Assembly (NCBI RefSeq): GCF_946479755.1
Contig: NZ_CAMLHC010000020.1
Coordinates: forward strand, 84,072 to 148,071
From: an uncultured Chitinophaga sp.
Lineage (GTDB): Bacteria > Bacteroidota > Bacteroidia > Chitinophagales > Chitinophagaceae
Length of the DNA: 64,000 nt
Direction: 5' to 3'
Position numbers and translations under genes: made by a program. The notes under the pieces are model-generated. The model was not told the DNA's origin. It worked only from the letters and a program-made list of their open reading frames with translations, and did not search any database. Positions 62,928 through 64,000 of the stretch are shown here, piece by piece; the stretch's first letter is position 1; each line of letters begins with the position of its first letter.

Positions 62928-64000
62928 TTAATGAATAAAGACTTTTCCTGCGGTGACGTTATATTCGAATTGTTTGGTCTGTTTTAACATGCCTAGCAGC
63001 TGGTCCAGTGATTCCCCCTGTACGTTACCGGTAAAAGAGGTCTGTAATAAAGATTGATTATGACATTCGATGGTAATGCCGTACCATCTTTCCATTCTTT
63101 TTATCAGTTGTAAAAATGTTTCGTTGCGGTATACAAACCTGTTTTCCACCCAGGCCGTTTCCGCTATCTGGTCACCGCCATGTTCTTTTTCAATGCTTTC
63201 CAGCACAATCAAGGGCTTCAGGTCATCCGGGCGGGCTACTGCTGCCGGTTTCACCGTATCGGCGATGGCGTTGGCCACCAGTAATTTCTGCTTAGGGCTC
63301 AGGGTGATATGTTGTTTGCCGTTATCTTTCACGGTGACTTCCACCGCGCCGCTGATCAGCGCTGTTTCGGTATGTGATTCATCCGCATAGGCCCGGACAT
63401 TGAAGGTAGTGCCCAGCACTTTTATGTCCACAGTATTGGTATGGATCACGAACGGGTCGTTGGGCATTTTGGTCACATCAAAATATCCTTCTCCTGTCAG
63501 TTTCACGACCCTGCCGGACTTAGCGAAATTGCTGGGGTAGGACAGGGTGCTGCCGGCGTTGAGCATCACCAGGGTACCATCCGGAAGGGTGATGCGGGTT
63601 TTGGAACCGGGCCGTGTTTGTACGGTGCTCCATACCACGGCATCGGTGGTGGTGCTGGTGCGCAGATATAGCACCATGGCGGCGCCCATCAGCAGCAACA
63701 GCGATGCGGCGGCCATGATCCGCCAGCGGCCCCGGCGTACCGGCGGGTTGTCTTCCGTCACTTCCGGCAGCGCTTCCTGGTTTTCGCCGGCCACAATATC
63801 CCCCATGATGCGGTCCAGCAGCATTTCTTTCCGTTCCGGCGTGGGCTTGCCGGTGCTCTGCAGGGATATCCTGTCCAACAGCGCCTGTTGCCGGGCGGCC
63901 TCCGGGGAGGCTTCCAGCAGGACTTCCAGCTCCATCTCCTCAGCGGGCGACAGCGCCCCTGCCGTCCGTTTGGCCATCAGTTCCCAAAGCCTTTCGTGTT
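62928..64000 (-). CDS. FecR-family anti-sigma/transmembrane signal protein, 5' end cut by window edge
   Basis: The frame stays open through the ATG at 63977: upstream in-frame codons read HERLWELMAKRTAG, a usual FecR beginning, so the true start lies beyond 64000. Visible parts: cytoplasmic helices, membrane segment near 63660-63720 (WRIMAAASLLLLMGAAMVL), FecR domain (TRITLPDGTLVMLNAGSTLS, GEGYFDVTKMPNDPFVI) and C-terminal DUF4974 (FVYRNETFLQLIKRMERWY). Partner of the STN-bearing SusC 176 bases downstream. The sigma gene is expected just outside the window. Confidence 0.92.
   Translation of the reverse strand, partial: HERLWELMAKRTAGALSPAEEMELEVLLEASPEAARQQALLDRISLQSTGKPTPERKEMLLDRIMGDIVAGENQEALPEVTEDNPPVRRGRWRIMAAASLLLLMGAAMVLYLRTSTTTDAVVWSTVQTRPGSKTRITLPDGTLVMLNAGSTLSYPSNFAKSGRVVKLTGEGYFDVTKMPNDPFVIHTNTVDIKVLGTTFNVRAYADESHTETALISGAVEVTVKDNGKQHITLSPKQKLLVANAIADTVKPAAVARPDDLKPLIVLESIEKEHGGDQIAETAWVENRFVYRNETFLQLIKRMERWYGITIECHNQSLLQTSFTGNVQGESLDQLLGMLKQTKQFEYNVTAGKVFIH

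Noticed and set aside
63977..64000. ATG at 63977 as start of the last fecR
   Set aside because: The frame continues upstream with a typical FecR N-terminus (HERLWELM), so this Met is internal and the gene is cut by the window edge.
1..64000. tRNA, rRNA, insertion sequences, integrases or prophage genes
   Set aside because: None recognised: no rRNA-like stretch, no transposase or integrase motif in any conserved frame. Small tRNA genes were looked for only by eye; a tRNAscan run would settle this.

Overview
The window looks like a chromosomal segment of a Bacteroidota bacterium of the Chitinophaga type. The grounds are four SusC/SusD pairs, three of them tied to FecI-type sigma and/or FecR genes, type IX secretion (T9SS) components and cargo, many lipoproteins, and promoter -7 boxes of the Bacteroidota form TAnnTTTG. 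No rRNA, tRNA, CRISPR array, transposase or prophage was seen. Nearly all genes lie on the minus strand. Both ends are cut inside genes: rhaD at the left and a fecR at the right.

Layout. 1-3.1 kb: L-rhamnose catabolism (bifunctional RhaD aldolase/dehydrogenase, RhaT transporter). 3.3-5.5 kb: the largest plus-strand island, more A+T rich, with a Panacea-domain protein overlapping an unrecognised small ORF (candidate toxin-antitoxin pair) and a RhuM/Fic protein behind a strong palindrome. 5.5-24.3 kb: an orphan ECF sigma factor, then a gene train read right to left: a 2979-residue and a 1375-residue adhesin-like protein, each with a gliding-motility (type B) C-terminal domain, a tiny protein that is almost only a type A T9SS sorting domain, two PorP/SprF proteins around an OmpA protein, and a collagen-like lipoprotein. 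24.4-33.9 kb: sigma, FecR, SusC, SusD, zinc-metallohydrolase lipoprotein and DUF4302 lipoprotein, in the same direction with no clear terminator before the adhesin genes.

34.1-43.2 kb: a small acidic ORF, a GH105 unsaturated rhamnogalacturonyl hydrolase, and a SusC/SusD set with DUF5000-type and DUF4998 lipoproteins. This set has no sigma/FecR pair; instead two LacI-type operators lie upstream. Together with rhaD/rhaT it suggests use of rhamnose-rich pectin (rhamnogalacturonan). 43.5-47.3 kb: class V aminotransferase with a divergent Lrp/AsnC regulator, a TfoX-N protein, a membrane c-type cytochrome and an ankyrin protein. 47.4-57.2 kb: sigma, FecR, SusC, SusD, a secreted endonuclease/exonuclease/phosphatase-fold enzyme and a BACON/DUF5689 lipoprotein, ending in a clear terminator. 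57.4-64 kb: a short inverted-repeat stretch, then SusD, SusC and the cut fecR of a further system.

The common theme is the outer membrane: uptake of polymers through SusCD pumps controlled by cell-surface signalling or a LacI regulator, and display of large surface proteins through T9SS.
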